Below, one piece after another: positions 1 to 12,334 of a stretch of 64,000 bases of DNA (positions are counted from its first letter, which is position 1; every line of letters starts with the position of its first letter). The stretch comes from Microbacterium sp. T2.11-28. GTDB lineage: Bacteria > Actinomycetota > Actinomycetes > Actinomycetales > Microbacteriaceae. A program made the position numbers and the translations under genes. The notes under the pieces are model-generated. The model was not told where the DNA came from and searched no databases. It saw only the letters and a program-made list of their open reading frames with translations. Where the stretch lies: the NCBI RefSeq assembly GCF_950097975.1, contig NZ_CATNHF010000029.1, positions 62,001-126,000 on the forward strand, read 5' to 3'.

Positions 1-297
1 ATGACCCGCAACGACGTGCTCATGCAGTTCCAGGCCGACATCCTCGGCATCCCGGTGGTGCGCCCGGAGGTGATCGAGACGACCGCGCTCGGCGCCGCCT
101 ACGCGGCGGGGCTGGCAGTGGGGGTCTGGCGCGATCGCGACGAGCTGCGCACGCACTGGCGGGAGGGCGCCCGCTTCGAGCCGCAGATGGATGCCGACGA
201 GCGCGCCCGCCGTTACCGGCAGTGGAAGAAGGCCGTCACGAAGTCGATCGACTGGGTCGACGACGACGCGCGCATCCTCATGGGGACCACCGGCTGA
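1..297 (+). CDS. glpK: Glycerol kinase, C-terminal part (cut by window start)
   Basis: Last 98 residues of a sugar kinase of the FGGY family. The conserved C-terminal stretch with a QADILG motif followed by [13 protein letters not shown] is typical of glycerol kinase, which makes sn-glycerol 3-phosphate from glycerol and ATP in the cytoplasm. The first ATG in the window is almost certainly internal, since glycerol kinases are about 500 residues long. The gene runs convergently toward the glycosylase gene at 424. Family assignment is firm; the precise sugar specificity rests on this C-terminal piece only. Confidence 0.85.
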   Translation: MTRNDVLMQFQADILGIPVVRPEVIETTALGAAYAAGLAVGVWRDRDELRTHWREGARFEPQMDADERARRYRQWKKAVTKSIDWVDDDARILMGTTG

Positions 298-344
298 GCC
301 GTCGCTCGGCGCCGTGTGCCGCCGGGCGACGAACAGGTGACAGT

Positions 345-377
345 CGTCGTCGCCATCCGGGGTTCGACGCGACGACG
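345..377. terminator. Hairpin between convergent genes
   Basis: CGTCGTCGC (345-353) pairs perfectly with GCGACGACG (369-377) across a 15-base loop. It lies between the convergent ends of glpK and the glycosylase gene. There is no T-tract, so a terminator role is inferred from position and pairing alone. Confidence 0.35.
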
Positions 378-423
378 AGTGCCCACCGAACGCGCTCGGT
401 CCGCGCGCCGCATGAGCCGGACG

Positions 424-1302
424 TCACTTCAGCAGGCGGGACAGGCGCCGGTCGGCGAGGATCTTACCGCCGGTCTGGCACGTCGCGCAGTACTCCAGGC
501 TGTTGTCCGCGAAGAAGACGCTCCGCACGACGTCGCCGCACACCGGGCAGACCTCGCCGCGACGTCCGTGCACGGACATGCCGCGTCGCTTGGCGTCCTT
601 GAGCTCCGCCGGCGGCTTGCCGGTCGCCGCGGCGACGGCCTCGGTCAGCGTGTCCCGCGTGGCCGCGAAGAGCCGGTCGACCTCGGCGTCGTCCAGCGTC
701 GCCGCCAGCGCGTAGGGCGACATCTTCGCGGCGTGCAGGATCTCGTCGGAGTACGCGTTGCCGATCCCGGCGACGACGGACTGGTCGCGCAGCACACCCT
801 TGATCTGCGTGCGCCGCCCCGCCAGCAGTCCCGCGAGGGTGTCGCGGGTGAACGCGGGATCGAGCGGATCGGGCCCCAGGCGGGCGATCCCCGGGACGTC
901 CTCCGGACGGCGGGCGGCGTAGACCGCGAGCGACTTCTTCGTCCCGGCCTCGGTGAGGTCGAAGCCCGACCCGTCGTCGAACCCCACGCGCAGGGCGATC
1001 GGCGTCTTGCCCGGCCGGATCACGGTGCCCGGCAGCTCGTCGTACCACCGGAGCCAGCCGGCCTTCGCGAGGTGGAACACCAGATGGGGCACGCCCGTCT
1101 CGTCCGAGGCATCCGTCGCGAGGTCCACGAACTTGCCGTGCCGCTGGGCACCCGTGACCGTCGCGCCCTTCAGGCGGTCGATCGGCGGGTCGTACGTCTT
1201 CAGCGCGGCGATGTTGGCCACCGTGACCTTCGTCACGGCGAGCCCCCTCAGTCTCGCGTCGAGGAAGTCGACCAGACCCTGCACTTCCGGCATCTCGGGC
1301 AT
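424..1302 (-). CDS. Fpg/Nei family DNA glycosylase
   Basis: A 292-residue base-excision repair glycosylase/AP lyase. It begins MPEMPEVQ, placing the catalytic Pro2-Glu3 pair exactly where this family needs it and fixing the start. Four cysteines at about 252, 255, 272 and 275 form the C-terminal zinc finger that inserts into DNA. Family members remove oxidised bases such as 8-oxoguanine or formamidopyrimidines; sequence reading alone does not separate Fpg from Nei specificity here. It has its own promoter-like box and no operon partner. Confidence 0.88.
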   Translation of the reverse strand: MPEMPEVQGLVDFLDARLRGLAVTKVTVANIAALKTYDPPIDRLKGATVTGAQRHGKFVDLATDASDETGVPHLVFHLAKAGWLRWYDELPGTVIRPGKTPIALRVGFDDGSGFDLTEAGTKKSLAVYAARRPEDVPGIARLGPDPLDPAFTRDTLAGLLAGRRTQIKGVLRDQSVVAGIGNAYSDEILHAAKMSPYALAATLDDAEVDRLFAATRDTLTEAVAAATGKPPAELKDAKRRGMSVHGRRGEVCPVCGDVVRSVFFADNSLEYCATCQTGGKILADRRLSRLLK

Positions 1303-1308
1303 GACGCC

Positions 1309-1314
1309 ATCCTG
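1309..1314 (-). promoter_or_regulatory. -10-like box for the glycosylase gene
   Basis: CAGGAT on the minus strand, six bases before the ATG at 1302. A slightly degenerate TAnnnT box at leaderless spacing. Confidence 0.4.
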
Positions 1315-1335
1315 CCACTGCCGGACGACCCGCCG

Positions 1336-1914
1336 TCAGCCGGCGAGCACCGGCCACTCCTGGGGCGTGCGGTCATCGCCAGGGAGGAGCCCGGCGATCC
1401 ACGCGTCGTCGCGTCGTCCGGAGCTGTGCAGCAGCGCCTGCCGCAGCAGTCCCTCGTAGCGGAAGCCGAGCGCGCGCGCCGCGCGTGCCGAAGCGATGTT
1501 GCCGGCCACTGCGCGCCACTCGATGCGCGCCAGGCCCAGACCCCGCTCGCCCTCGGCGGGGGAGAAGCCCCAGTCCACGACGGCCCGCGCCGCCTCCGTC
1601 AGGAAGCCGCGGCCACGCGCGTCGGGCGCCATCCAGTAGCCCAGCTCGCCGTCGCCGCGCCCGAGGCGGTGAAGCCCCACCATGCCCGACAGCATCCCGT
1701 CCCGGCGCACGGCCCACGTCGTCTCGGTGCCGGCGTCCCACCACGCGGCGGCCTTCTCCACGAAGCCCTCCGCGTGCGCGCGCCGATACGGCGTGGGCAC
1801 GGTGGTGTAGCGCTGCACCTCGGGGTCCTGGCAGGCCGCGAAGATCGCGTCGACGTCTCCGGCCGTCGGGACGGAGAGCTCGAGACGGTCGGTATGCAGG
1901 GTCACCGGTCGCAT
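1336..1914 (-). CDS. GNAT family N-acetyltransferase (RimJ/RimL-like)
   Basis: A 192-residue acetyltransferase with the usual RimJ/RimL opening (LHTDRLEL), an acetyl-CoA binding loop around ARGRGFLTEAARAV and the late motif AVAGNIASARAARALGF. Members transfer acetyl from acetyl-CoA to protein N-termini or small amines; the substrate cannot be told. It stands alone behind its own TAGGGT box, 33 bases downstream of the glycosylase start on the same strand. Confidence 0.85.
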   Translation of the reverse strand: MRPVTLHTDRLELSVPTAGDVDAIFAACQDPEVQRYTTVPTPYRRAHAEGFVEKAAAWWDAGTETTWAVRRDGMLSGMVGLHRLGRGDGELGYWMAPDARGRGFLTEAARAVVDWGFSPAEGERGLGLARIEWRAVAGNIASARAARALGFRYEGLLRQALLHSSGRRDDAWIAGLLPGDDRTPQEWPVLAG

Positions 1915-1920
1915 GCCCCG

Positions 1921-1926
1921 ACCCTA
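1921..1926 (-). promoter_or_regulatory. -10 box, leaderless type, acetyltransferase gene
   Basis: TAGGGT on the minus strand, six bases before the ATG at 1914. Confidence 0.5.
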
Positions 1927-1989
1927 GCGCCGTGGCTCGCACGGCGTCGGATCACCGGGCCGTGCCTACGGGCGAGCCCGGCGCGAGGA

Positions 1990-3006
<1,017 letters not shown>

Positions 3007-3069
3007 CGGGCGCCGGCACCGCGCGGATATTCACGGCCCGGGGGCCCGCCGCGCCGGCGACGGGCGTCC

Positions 3070-3075
3070 TAGCGT
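3070..3075 (+). promoter_or_regulatory. -10 box for the PEP synthase regulator gene
   Basis: TAGCGT followed by a short stretch holding GGTGGA (3084-3089), a fair ribosome binding site six bases before the ATG at 3095. Unlike most boxes here it predicts a short leader of roughly a dozen bases. Confidence 0.4.
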
Positions 3076-3094
3076 GGGATCTGGTGGACCAGAG

Positions 3095-3997
3095 ATGTCC
3101 GCCGGGCCCGCAGGCACGATCATGGACGATCGACAGACGACGTTGACGGGGGCACTCGGCGACGAGAGCCCCGGACGGAGTGCGCCGCGACAGCGGAGGG
3201 CCGCCTTCTTCGTGTCCGACTCCACCGGCATCACGGCCGAGACCCTGGGCAGCGCGCTGCTGGCCAACTTCCCCGGCATCGACGTGGAGCACCACACCCT
3301 CCCGTTCGTGGACGGCGACGTCCGGGTGGAGGAGGTGCTCGCCGAGGTGGGGAGAGCCGCCGCGGCCGGGCTGGCGCCGGTGGTCTTCACCACCGTCAAG
3401 CAGGCGTCGCTGCGCATCGGACTGTCTGCCGCCCCCGCGCTGGTGATCGACCTGCTGGGCGGGCCGCTCGCCCGGCTGGAGGAAGCCTTCGGCGTGCGTT
3501 CCTCGGAGCTCCCGGGCGCCTACCACGGCCTCGGCGACCTGGAGAAGTACCACCGGCGCATGCGGGCGGTCGAGTATGCGATCGAGCACGACGACGGTCA
3601 GAGCCTGCGCGCGCTCGACCTGGCCGACGTGATCATCGTCGCGCCGAGCAGATGCGGCAAGACGCCGACGACGATGTATCTAGCGTTGCAGTACGGCCTG
3701 CTCGTCGCGAACTATCCGCTGACCGACGACGACTTCCCGACCGAGACGCTGCCGGGTCCGCTCGTCCGCTTCGCCGCGCGCTGCTTCGGGCTGACCACGA
3801 CGCCGGTCCGGCTGACCGAGGTGCGCACCCAGCGCCGCCCCCGGTCGCGCTACGCGAGCCTCGAGCAGTGCACGCTCGAGCTGCGCCGCGCGGAGGAGCT
3901 CTACCGGCGTGCGGGCGTCCCCTTCGTGAACTCCTCGACGAAGAGCGTCGAGGAGATGTCGGCCGTCATCCTGCAGACCATGAAGCTGCGGACGTGA
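3095..3997 (+). CDS. ppsR: PEP synthase regulatory protein (bifunctional kinase/pyrophosphorylase)
   Basis: A 300-residue DUF299/PSRP family protein. These enzymes inactivate PEP synthase or pyruvate phosphate dikinase by ADP-dependent phosphorylation of a threonine next to the catalytic histidine, and reverse it by Pi-dependent dephosphorylation. The conserved domain opens with FFVSDSTGITAETLG, and the P-loop SRCGKTPTT is visible in the middle. The start at 3095 is chosen because of GGTGGA upstream; ATG at 3122 is also possible. It sits 42 bases before the PEP synthase gene on the same strand, which identifies the target. Confidence 0.88.
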   Translation: MSAGPAGTIMDDRQTTLTGALGDESPGRSAPRQRRAAFFVSDSTGITAETLGSALLANFPGIDVEHHTLPFVDGDVRVEEVLAEVGRAAAAGLAPVVFTTVKQASLRIGLSAAPALVIDLLGGPLARLEEAFGVRSSELPGAYHGLGDLEKYHRRMRAVEYAIEHDDGQSLRALDLADVIIVAPSRCGKTPTTMYLALQYGLLVANYPLTDDDFPTETLPGPLVRFAARCFGLTTTPVRLTEVRTQRRPRSRYASLEQCTLELRRAEELYRRAGVPFVNSSTKSVEEMSAVILQTMKLRT

Positions 3998-4039
3998 CGG
4001 CCCCGATCCGAGGTGAAAGAGAAGTACGAGGTGAATGAG

Positions 4040-6433
<2,394 letters not shown>

Positions 6434-6479
6434 GGCAGCGCACGAGCGAGACGCGCCGTGCGGCAGCGGTCGCGCGCCC

Positions 6480-7334
6480 TCAGCCCTCGCCGAACGCGTA
6501 GTCGGCGACGACGGGCGCGTGATCGCTCCACCGGGTGTCCCACGACGGCGCCCGGACGACGCGGTAGTCGGTCACCCGCTCGGCCAGGCGCGGCGTCGCG
6601 AGGTGGTAGTCGATGCGCCAGCCGGTGTCGGTGTCGAACGCCTTTCCGCGGCTCGACCACCAGGTGTACGGACCGTCGACCTCGCCCGCCCAGCGCCGGC
6701 CCACGTCGACCCAGCCGAGCCCCGGACCCGACGAGCCGTCGGCGCCCACCACGTCCTCGCCCTCGGCGCCGGTGAAGCGGTCGAAGTACGCCCTCTCGCG
6801 GGGGAGGAACCCGGCCTTCTTCACGTTCCCGCGCCAGTTGCGGATGTCGAGCTCGCGATGACCGACGTTCAGGTCGCCGGTGATCACCGCGAGGTCGCCC
6901 AACCGCGGCATGCGGCGCTCCATGGCGTCGAGGAACGCGTACTTGGCCACCTGCTTCTCGGTGTCGGCCTCGCCGGTGAACACGTACGCGCTCACGACCG
7001 TGACCGTCTCGCCGCCCACCGCGATGTCGGCCTCGACCCAGCGCCCCCGGGTGTCGAGCTCGCCCGCTCCCTCGCTGCCGACGAGGTCGATCCGCCAGAT
7101 GTCCAGCGGCTCGCGCGCGGCGATGGCGACCCCGGCGCGCCCTTTCGCGAGCGCCTCGTCGCCGACGATGTGCCAGCCCGGCAGCGCCGCGGCCAGGTCC
7201 GAGGCCTGCGCCCGCACCTCCTGCAGCGTGAGGATGTCGACCCCGGCCTGCTCCAGCCACGGGTGCATCCCCTTGCGTGCGGCGGCACGGATGCCGTTGA
7301 CATTGACGGAGGCGATGCGGAGCGTGCGGGTCAC
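6480..7334 (-). CDS. xth: Exodeoxyribonuclease III
   Basis: A 284-residue endonuclease/exonuclease/phosphatase-fold enzyme, an AP endonuclease of base-excision repair. Family marks are IASVNVNGIRAA at the N-terminus, LQEVRA with the metal-binding glutamate, the GDLNVGHRELDI motif and the terminal SDHAPVVAD catalytic Asp-His. It is convergent with ppsA across 46 bases. The GTG start at 7334 follows a TAGGCT box. Confidence 0.93.
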   Translation of the reverse strand: MTRTLRIASVNVNGIRAAARKGMHPWLEQAGVDILTLQEVRAQASDLAAALPGWHIVGDEALAKGRAGVAIAAREPLDIWRIDLVGSEGAGELDTRGRWVEADIAVGGETVTVVSAYVFTGEADTEKQVAKYAFLDAMERRMPRLGDLAVITGDLNVGHRELDIRNWRGNVKKAGFLPRERAYFDRFTGAEGEDVVGADGSSGPGLGWVDVGRRWAGEVDGPYTWWSSRGKAFDTDTGWRIDYHLATPRLAERVTDYRVVRAPSWDTRWSDHAPVVADYAFGEG

Positions 7335-7340
7335 CCGACG

Positions 7341-7346
7341 AGCCTA
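7341..7346 (-). promoter_or_regulatory. -10 box, leaderless type, xth
   Basis: TAGGCT on the minus strand, six bases before the GTG at 7334. Confidence 0.5.
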
Positions 7347-7369
7347 GCGAGCGGCCCCGACAGCGCCGC

Positions 7370-8572
7370 TCAGGCGGGCCCCCGCCCCGGCGTCCGCTCG
7401 CCCGCGGCGCCGTCGGCCTCCGCCTGCAGACGGGCCAGCTCGTCCTCCGCCCGGCGCAGCTCATGACCGGCGCGCCAGCGGCCCCACCACGGGGCGGCCC
7501 CGCGGGCCAGGTGGGCGTCGCGCACCCGGACGCGCGCGGCGAGGAGGACGGCCTGCCGCTCCGCCTTCCGGCGCTCCTCCTCGCTCTCCTCGACGAGCGG
7601 GACGTCGCGGTCGTGCGCGGAGACGGCCACCCACGACGCGGCGACGAGGATCACGATCCCCGCCAGCCGGAACCACAGCAGGAACCCGATGAACACCGAG
7701 AACGTCGCCAGCAGCGGGTTGGCGGGGGTGTAGTAGAGCAGCAGGCCGGCGGCGAGCTGCAGCACGACGAGGGCGCCCGCCCCGAGCGCGGCGCCGGGCC
7801 AGATGCGCGCCCACGGCAGCGAGGTGCCGGTGAGCAGGCGGATGAGGGCGGCCAGGGCCGCGGAGTTGATCACGAACGCGATGCCGACCGAGGCGACGCG
7901 GCTGAACACGCTTCCCCACGTCGAGAGGATGTCGCCGCCGAGCCACCGGAAGAGCACGTCGACCGCCCCGCCGGCGGCGTAGCCGAGCCCGGCGCCGAGC
8001 ACCAGCGCGGCGCCGAACAGCACGCCGGCGACGAAGTCGCGGGCCTTGAGGATCAGGTAGTTGCGGCCGTCGAAGGGCAGTCCGAAGATGTCGCGCACCG
8101 CGCGGCGGGTGAACGTGACGAACCCGATCGCGGTCCAGATCGCCACGAGCACCGCGACGGCGCCGGTGACCGCGAGCAGGCTCGACGACCCCCGCGCGAT
8201 CTCCGTCACCGCCTCGTCCGAGACGAGGCCCTGGCCTTCGGGGCCGATCAGTCCCGGGATGTAGGAGTTGATGAGGGCGACCAGGCCGTCGATGGCCGAC
8301 TGGCTCCCGCCGAGCCACAGCCCCACCACCGCGAAGGCCACATAGAGCACGGCGAAGATCGCGAAGATCGACTGGTAGCTGATGGCGGCCGCCAGCAGGA
8401 AGCCGTTGTGACGGAGGAAGTGCCGCCAGACCCGGATCGGGAACCAGGCGAGCGTGCGGCGGGTGATCTGCGTCGCTCGCTCGATGGGCTCGTCGAGACG
8501 CTCACGCAGGGGCGACTGCTCCCAGCGTTCGCGCCAGGGCTCGGACGGTTCGCCGGTGCGGTCCTCGCTCAC
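7370..8572 (-). CDS. YihY/BrkB family integral membrane protein
   Basis: A 400-residue inner-membrane protein of the YihY family, long mislabelled ribonuclease BN. About six hydrophobic spans lie between residues 45 and 310, including the early AAAISYQSIFAIFAVLYVAF, flanked by charged cytoplasmic tails. The C-terminal 80 residues are rich in Arg and Glu and may form a helix. The molecular role of the family is unknown. It sits between xth and sdhB on the same strand with a 25-base gap to sdhB, but has its own TACGCT box. A YihY gene next to trpS is also, from memory, the M. tuberculosis arrangement. Confidence 0.88.
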   Translation of the reverse strand: MSEDRTGEPSEPWRERWEQSPLRERLDEPIERATQITRRTLAWFPIRVWRHFLRHNGFLLAAAISYQSIFAIFAVLYVAFAVVGLWLGGSQSAIDGLVALINSYIPGLIGPEGQGLVSDEAVTEIARGSSSLLAVTGAVAVLVAIWTAIGFVTFTRRAVRDIFGLPFDGRNYLILKARDFVAGVLFGAALVLGAGLGYAAGGAVDVLFRWLGGDILSTWGSVFSRVASVGIAFVINSAALAALIRLLTGTSLPWARIWPGAALGAGALVVLQLAAGLLLYYTPANPLLATFSVFIGFLLWFRLAGIVILVAASWVAVSAHDRDVPLVEESEEERRKAERQAVLLAARVRVRDAHLARGAAPWWGRWRAGHELRRAEDELARLQAEADGAAGERTPGRGPA

Positions 8573-8578
8573 GCGTCC

Positions 8579-8584
8579 AGCGTA
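8579..8584 (-). promoter_or_regulatory. -10 box, leaderless type, YihY/BrkB gene
   Basis: TACGCT on the minus strand, six bases before the GTG at 8572. It overlaps the short gap after sdhB, so the gene can be transcribed apart from sdh. Confidence 0.45.
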
Positions 8585-8597
8585 GCGACGCGCGTGC

Positions 8598-9371
8598 TCA
8601 GCGTCCGCGGAGGACGGCCTGCTTCACCTCGGCGATCGCCTTGGTCACCTCGATGCCGCGGGGGCACGCCTCGGTGCAGTTGAAGGTGGTGCGGCAGCGC
8701 CACACGCCCTCCTTGTCGTTGAGGATGTCGAGGCGCACATCGCCCGCGTCGTCGCGCGAGTCGAAGATGAAGCGGTGGGCGTTGACGATCGCCGCGGGTC
8801 CGAAGTACTGGCCGTCGGTCCAGAACACCGGGCATGACGACGTGCACGCGGCGCAGAGGATGCACTTGGTCGTGTCGTCGAACACCTCGCGGTCGACGAT
8901 CGACTGGATGCGCTCCTTGCCGGGCTCCGGGGTGGAGTTCGCGATGAGGAACGGCTGCACCTCGCGGTACGACGCGAAGAACGGCTCCATGTCGACGACG
9001 AGGTCCTTCTCCAGCGGCAGGCCCTTGATGGCCTCGACGTAGATCGGCTGCGAGATGTCGAGGTCCTTGATCAGCGTCTTGCAGGCCAGGCGGTTGCGGC
9101 CGTTGATGCGCATGGCGTCCGATCCGCAGATGCCGTGCGCGCACGAGCGGCGGAAGGTCAGCGAGCCGTCGACCTCCCACTTGATCTTGTGCAGCGCGTC
9201 GAGCACGCGGTCCGTCGAGTAGAGCTCGACGTCGTAGTCCACCCAGCGCGGCTCGCTGTCGACCTCGGGGTCGAAGCGTCGGATGATGAAGGTGACGAGG
9301 AACGACTGGATGCCGGTGTCGTTCGCAGCCGGTTCGTTCACGGTCCCCGGAGCATCGGCGACGAGCGTCAT
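8598..9371 (-). CDS. sdhB: Succinate dehydrogenase iron-sulfur subunit
   Basis: A 257-residue electron-transfer subunit of respiratory complex II. The 2Fe-2S cysteines lie in CAHGICGSDAM plus a downstream Cys (NRLAC). The 4Fe-4S and 3Fe-4S ligands are in CILCAACTSSCPVFW and CRTTFNCTEACPRGI. It passes electrons from the flavin of SdhA to quinone at the membrane anchors. It is last in sdhC-sdhD-sdhA-sdhB, starting one base after the sdhA stop codon. Confidence 0.96.
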   Translation of the reverse strand: MTLVADAPGTVNEPAANDTGIQSFLVTFIIRRFDPEVDSEPRWVDYDVELYSTDRVLDALHKIKWEVDGSLTFRRSCAHGICGSDAMRINGRNRLACKTLIKDLDISQPIYVEAIKGLPLEKDLVVDMEPFFASYREVQPFLIANSTPEPGKERIQSIVDREVFDDTTKCILCAACTSSCPVFWTDGQYFGPAAIVNAHRFIFDSRDDAGDVRLDILNDKEGVWRCRTTFNCTEACPRGIEVTKAIAEVKQAVLRGR

Positions 9372-9372
9372 C

Positions 9373-11196
9373 TCAGTACTTCCTCTCCAGCGGCGGGTAC
9401 CGCAGTTCGCCGGCCTCGTTCTTGGTGAACACGACCGGCTTCCAGTCCAGGCGGATGTGGTCCTCGGCGTGCGACGAGTGGGGATCGCCCGACAGATAGG
9501 CCATCGTGTGCTGCATGTAGTTCTCGTCGTCGCGCGTCGGGAAGTCGTCGCGCATGTGGCCGCCGCGGCTCTCCTTGCGGTTGCGGGCGGTGACCACGAC
9601 GACCTCCGCGATGTCGAGGAGGAAGCCGAGCTCGACGGCCTCCAGCAGGTCCGTGTTGAACCGCTTGCCCTTGTCGTCGACGTGCACGTTCTTGTAGCGC
9701 TCGCGCAGGTCGGCGATGACGGTGAGCACCTCGCCGAGCGACTCGTCGGTGCGGAACACCTGGGCCTTCCGGTCCATCTCGTCCTGCAGGGTCTTGCGGA
9801 GCACGGCGATCCGCTCGTTGCCGGGGTTGTTGCGCAGGCCCTCGAGCAGGTCGCGCACCTCGGCGGCGGGGTCCTCGGGGAGGGGCACGAAGTCGGCGGT
9901 CTGGACGTACTGGACGGCCCGGCGGCCGGCGCGCTTGCCGAACACGTTGATGTCGAGGAGCGAGTTGGTGCCCAGGCGGTTGGAGCCGTGCACCGAGACG
10001 CACGCGCACTCGCCGGCGGCGTAGAGCCCCGGCACGACGGTCGTGTTGTCGCTCAGGACCTCGGCGTCGGTGTTGGTGGGGATGCCGCCCATCGCGTAGT
10101 GGGCGGTCGGCATCACCGGCACCGGCTCGACGACCGGGTCGACGCCCAGGTAGGTGCGGGCGAACTCGGTGATGTCGGGGAGCTTGGTCTCGAGGACTTC
10201 GGCGCCGAGGTGGGTGCAGTCCAGCAGGACGTAGTCGCGGTGCGGGCCGGCTCCGCGGCCCTCGGCGACCTCCTGCACCATGCAGCGGCTGACGATGTCG
10301 CGCGGGGCGAGGTCCTTGATGGTGGGGGCGTAGCGCTCCATGAAGCGCTCGCCCGAGGCGTTGCGCAGGATCGCACCCTCGCCGCGGGCGCCCTCGGTCA
10401 GGAGGATGCCGAGGCCGGCGAGGCCGGTGGGGTGGAACTGGAAGAACTCCATGTCCTCCAGCGGCAGCTTCTTGCGCCAGATCACGCCGACGCCGTCGCC
10501 CGTGAGGGTGTGGGCGTTGGAGGTGGTCTTGAAGATCTTGCCGAAGCCGCCGGTCGCGAAGATGACGGCCTTGGACTGGAAGACGTGCAGGTCGCCGGTG
10601 GCGAGCTCGTACGCGACGACCCCCGCGACCTGGGTGTCCTTACCCTCGCCGACGGTGATGAGGTCGAGGACGTAGAACTCGTTGAAGAAGTTGATGCCGA
10701 GCTTGACGCAGTTCTGGAACAGCGTCTGCAGGATCATGTGGCCGGTGCGGTCGGCGGCGTAGCACGCGCGGCGCACCGGGGTCTTGCCGTGGTCGGCGGT
10801 GTGGCCGCCGAAGCGGCGCTGGTCGATCTTGCCCTCAGGGGTGCGGTTGAAGGGCAGCCCCATGTTCTCGAGGTCGATGACGGCGTCGATCGCCTCCTTG
10901 GCGAGGATCTCGGCCGCGTCCTGGTCGACGAGGTAGTCGCCGCCCTTGACCGTGTCGAACGTGTGCCACTCCCACGAGTCCTCTTCGACGTTGGCCAGCG
11001 CCGCCGCCATGCCGCCCTGCGCCGCGCCGGTGTGCGAGCGCGTGGGGTAGAGCTTGGTGATGACGGCGGTCTTCGCGCCGGGGCCGGCCTCGATCGCCGC
11101 CCGCATGCCGGCGCCGCCGGCGCCCACGATGACGATGTCGAACTGGTGGTAGTGGACGCCGTCCTTCACGACGGCGTCCGGGTACGCGGTAGTCAC
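9373..11196 (-). CDS. sdhA: Succinate dehydrogenase flavoprotein subunit
   Basis: A 607-residue catalytic subunit oxidising succinate to fumarate in the citric acid cycle. The N-terminal dinucleotide fold [12 protein letters not shown] and the covalent-FAD histidine in [10 protein letters not shown] (His55) are visible, as is the substrate loop [11 protein letters not shown]. The GTG at 11196 is chosen because it lies two bases after the sdhD stop and only slightly before the FAD fold; longer in-frame extension reads through sdhD and is not real. The C-terminal DWKPVVFTK segment is typical of the family. Confidence 0.95.
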   Translation of the reverse strand: MTTAYPDAVVKDGVHYHQFDIVIVGAGGAGMRAAIEAGPGAKTAVITKLYPTRSHTGAAQGGMAAALANVEEDSWEWHTFDTVKGGDYLVDQDAAEILAKEAIDAVIDLENMGLPFNRTPEGKIDQRRFGGHTADHGKTPVRRACYAADRTGHMILQTLFQNCVKLGINFFNEFYVLDLITVGEGKDTQVAGVVAYELATGDLHVFQSKAVIFATGGFGKIFKTTSNAHTLTGDGVGVIWRKKLPLEDMEFFQFHPTGLAGLGILLTEGARGEGAILRNASGERFMERYAPTIKDLAPRDIVSRCMVQEVAEGRGAGPHRDYVLLDCTHLGAEVLETKLPDITEFARTYLGVDPVVEPVPVMPTAHYAMGGIPTNTDAEVLSDNTTVVPGLYAAGECACVSVHGSNRLGTNSLLDINVFGKRAGRRAVQYVQTADFVPLPEDPAAEVRDLLEGLRNNPGNERIAVLRKTLQDEMDRKAQVFRTDESLGEVLTVIADLRERYKNVHVDDKGKRFNTDLLEAVELGFLLDIAEVVVVTARNRKESRGGHMRDDFPTRDDENYMQHTMAYLSGDPHSSHAEDHIRLDWKPVVFTKNEAGELRYPPLERKY

Positions 11197-11198
11197 AG

Positions 11199-11660
11199 TC
11201 AGGATGCCTTGCAGATCTCGGACAGCATGCTGTCGGGGCTGAGGTTGGGGATGCACGGGTCGAAGGTGAACACGACGAGCGTGCCGAGCAGGATGAGGAA
11301 ACCGGCGGTGATCCACAGGGCCCACACGAGCGTGGTGCGCACCTTGGGGCCGGTGACGTAGTCGTTGACGATCGTGCGCATGCCGTTGGCGCCGTGGATG
11401 AGGGCGAGCCACAGCATCAGCACGTCCCACCACTGCCAGAACGGCGTGGCGAACTTGCCGGCGACGAACGCGAAGTCGATGCCGTGGATGCCCTCGCCGA
11501 GCATCAGGTTGACGAACAGGTGGCCGAAGATAAGGACGACCAGCAGCACGCCGGAGACGCGCATGTAGATCCAGCCCCACTTCTCGAGGTTGGCGCCCTT
11601 CTTGCGGGGAGCGGCGCTGCGCGGAGCGGCGAGGTCGGCGCTCGGAGCCTGGACGGACAT
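11199..11660 (-). CDS. sdhD: Succinate dehydrogenase hydrophobic membrane anchor
   Basis: A 153-residue membrane anchor with three hydrophobic spans, at roughly residues 38-58, 79-97 and 118-138. [14 protein letters not shown] carries the histidine expected to ligate haem b and help bind quinone. Its ATG shares a base with the sdhC stop (TGATG), so translation is coupled. Confidence 0.9.
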   Translation of the reverse strand: MSVQAPSADLAAPRSAAPRKKGANLEKWGWIYMRVSGVLLVVLIFGHLFVNLMLGEGIHGIDFAFVAGKFATPFWQWWDVLMLWLALIHGANGMRTIVNDYVTGPKVRTTLVWALWITAGFLILLGTLVVFTFDPCIPNLSPDSMLSEICKAS

Positions 11661-12094
11661 CAGTGCCCCCCTCCCATGGTCGAGAAGACGATCGGCAGGT
11701 GGCGCGCGGCGAAGCCGCCCACGGTCACCACCCACAGGACGAGCACGGCCCACCACAGCTGGCGCTGGTGACGGGTCGCCCACGGCCAGAGGTCCACGGC
11801 GATGATGCGCAGGCCGTTGTAGGCGTGGTAGACGATCGCCGCCACCAGGACGGTCTCGCCGAGGCCCATCACCGGGTTCTTGTAGGAGCTCATGACCGCG
11901 TCGTACGCGTCGGGCGCGACGCGGATGAGCGCCGTGTCGAGCACGTGCACGAGCAGGAAGAAGAAGATGGCGACGCCGGTGATGCGGTGCAGGACCCAGG
12001 ACCACATGCCCTCGTTGCCGCGGTACAGGGTGCCGCGCGGCGTCCGGGACGTGGTCTGGGCCACCGACGGTGTGACGCGTGCTGGTGCGGACAC
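11660..12094 (-). CDS. sdhC: Succinate dehydrogenase cytochrome b556 subunit
   Basis: A 144-residue anchor with three membrane spans. [11 protein letters not shown] is the SdhC signature, with residues near the quinone site, and [12 protein letters not shown] carries the haem-ligand histidine. The GTG at 12094 is chosen because AGGGAGGA stands five bases upstream, the best ribosome binding site of the operon; upstream in-frame codons lack one. It is the first gene of the sdh operon. Confidence 0.9.
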   Translation of the reverse strand: MSAPARVTPSVAQTTSRTPRGTLYRGNEGMWSWVLHRITGVAIFFFLLVHVLDTALIRVAPDAYDAVMSSYKNPVMGLGETVLVAAIVYHAYNGLRIIAVDLWPWATRHQRQLWWAVLVLWVVTVGGFAARHLPIVFSTMGGGH

Positions 12095-12239
12095 GGTCGT
12101 CCTCCCTTGGTGTGAACGGCACCTCGTCTCGGCGGGGACGACTACATCCCTGGGGCTTCCGACCCCGACGTCGCACACGGGTGCTCTCTCATCCTAGATC
12201 GGCTCCCGCGGGGCGGGCGAGGAAGGCGGGCCTAAGTTC

Positions 12240-12253
12240 TCTCGATATCGAGA
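12240..12253. promoter_or_regulatory. 14-bp perfect palindrome, candidate operator of sdh
   Basis: TCTCGATATCGAGA lies between the divergent sdhC and manC genes, 146 bases before sdhC and 82 before manC. On the minus strand it is followed four bases later by TTAGGC, a plausible -10 box for sdh, so a bound regulator would sit over the core promoter. The palindrome is seen; the regulator and target are inferred. Confidence 0.45.
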
Positions 12254-12322
12254 CACCGGCAGGAAATCACGTTCTTTCGGAGGGGGTGGCGGCGCACTCG
12301 GGGGCGCGGCGGCGGCGCCCGC

Positions 12323-12328
12323 TACGCT
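12323..12328 (+). promoter_or_regulatory. -10 box, leaderless type, manC
   Basis: TACGCT, six bases before the ATG at 12335. Confidence 0.5.
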
Positions 12329-12334
12329 CGACGC

